64,000 bases of DNA from Prorocentrum cordatum (Eukaryota; Sar; Dinophyceae; Prorocentrales; Prorocentraceae): contig CAUYUJ010022520.1 in NCBI GenBank assembly GCA_963575745.1, positions 33,658 to 97,657 of the forward strand, read 5' to 3'. Below, piece by piece: positions 63,590 to 64,000 of this stretch; position 1 is the first letter of the stretch, and every line of letters starts with the position of its first letter. The notes beneath the pieces are model-generated. The model was not told the origin of the DNA. It did not search any database and saw nothing but the letters and a program-made list of their open reading frames with translations. Position numbers and translations under genes: made by a program.

Positions 63590-64000
63590 ACAATGGTGGG
63601 GATGCTGGGACAGTGGTGGGAACGGTGGTGGCGGGGACAGTGGTGCGGGGACAGTGGGGCAGTGGTGCGGACAGTGGTGGGGACAGTGGTGGTGGGGACA
63701 GTGGCGAGGAGACAGCGGGACAGTGGTGGCGACAGTGGGGCAGTGGTGGGGACGGTAGTGGTAGGGACAGTAGTGAAGGCGATGGTGAGGACAGCGGTGG
63801 GACCGTAGTACAGTGGGGAAAGTGGTGGGGACAGTGGGGTCAGTGGGACAGTGATGGGGACAGCGGCGGGGACAGTGCGACAGTGGTGGGCACAGTGTGG
63901 ACAGTGGGACAGTGGTTTGGACCGTGAGGAAAGTGGGGACAGTCGGACCGTGGTTGGACAATGGTGGGGAGAGTGGGGACAGTGAGACACTGGTGGGGGC
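63590..64000 (+). repeat. GGGGACAGTGGTG minisatellite
   Basis: Degenerate units of 9-15 bp running off the window end. Confidence 0.93.

Overview
This window is almost certainly nuclear DNA of a dinoflagellate. The strongest sign is a copy of the dinoflagellate trans-spliced leader (DinoSL), lacking only its variable first base, at 38019-38039. It sits exactly at the 5' end of a 7.3-kb retroelement. Supporting signs are high GC, very long pyrimidine-purine microsatellites, a decayed pentatricopeptide (PPR) gene of the kind abundant in dinoflagellates, and very low gene density. The high GC would suit a Prorocentrum-like genome better than Symbiodiniaceae, but that is inference. I see no bacterial-style operons, rRNA, tRNA genes or CRISPR.

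Five non-LTR retroelements, here named RE1-RE5, hold nearly all the recognisable coding sequence. RE1 (1-3618, +) is cut by the window edge, has lost the catalytic centre of its reverse transcriptase (RT) by deletion, and is frameshifted. RE2 (6444-8463, +) is a 5'-truncated copy. RE3 (10326-16986, +) is near full length: ORF1 with zinc finger and coiled coil, ORF2 with endonuclease and RT, RNase H broken at homopolymers, and an A8 tail. RE4 (about 30290-25234, -) is a different lineage with C2H2 fingers and an extra 3' ORF, and is inactivated. RE5 (38019-45335, +) is the freshest: DinoSL at its 5' end, about 2010 uninterrupted codons carrying endonuclease, RT and RNase H, an A9 tail, and identical 18-bp target-site duplications. 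A paralogue of its unoccupied target lies in the same window at 57085-58266. RE1-RE4 are bordered by TCC/GGA microsatellite, always with TCC on the element's sense strand.

Layout: 1-17 kb is RE1-RE3 separated by TCC tracts. 17-25 kb holds dispersed repeats, two TIR (MITE-like) families, TCC and TCA tracts and two possible exons. 25-30.3 kb is RE4. 30.4-37.2 kb holds GC-rich degenerate repeats, a 77-bp satellite, and CT, TA and CA tracts. 37.2-45.8 kb is a repeat unit interrupted by RE5. 45.8-53.8 kb is low-complexity DNA with scattered repeats. 53.8-55.1 kb is a roughly 90-bp satellite that shares a 40-bp core, in inverse orientation, with the 77-bp satellite. 55.1-62.2 kb is GT-rich repeat, the unoccupied RE5 site, and TCG-tract duplications. 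62.2-63.1 kb is the PPR pseudogene, and GC-rich minisatellites follow to the end.

No host gene can be read as intact. The retroelement proteins would act together: ORF1 as an RNA-binding protein, and ORF2 as the nicking endonuclease, RT and RNase H of target-primed reverse transcription.
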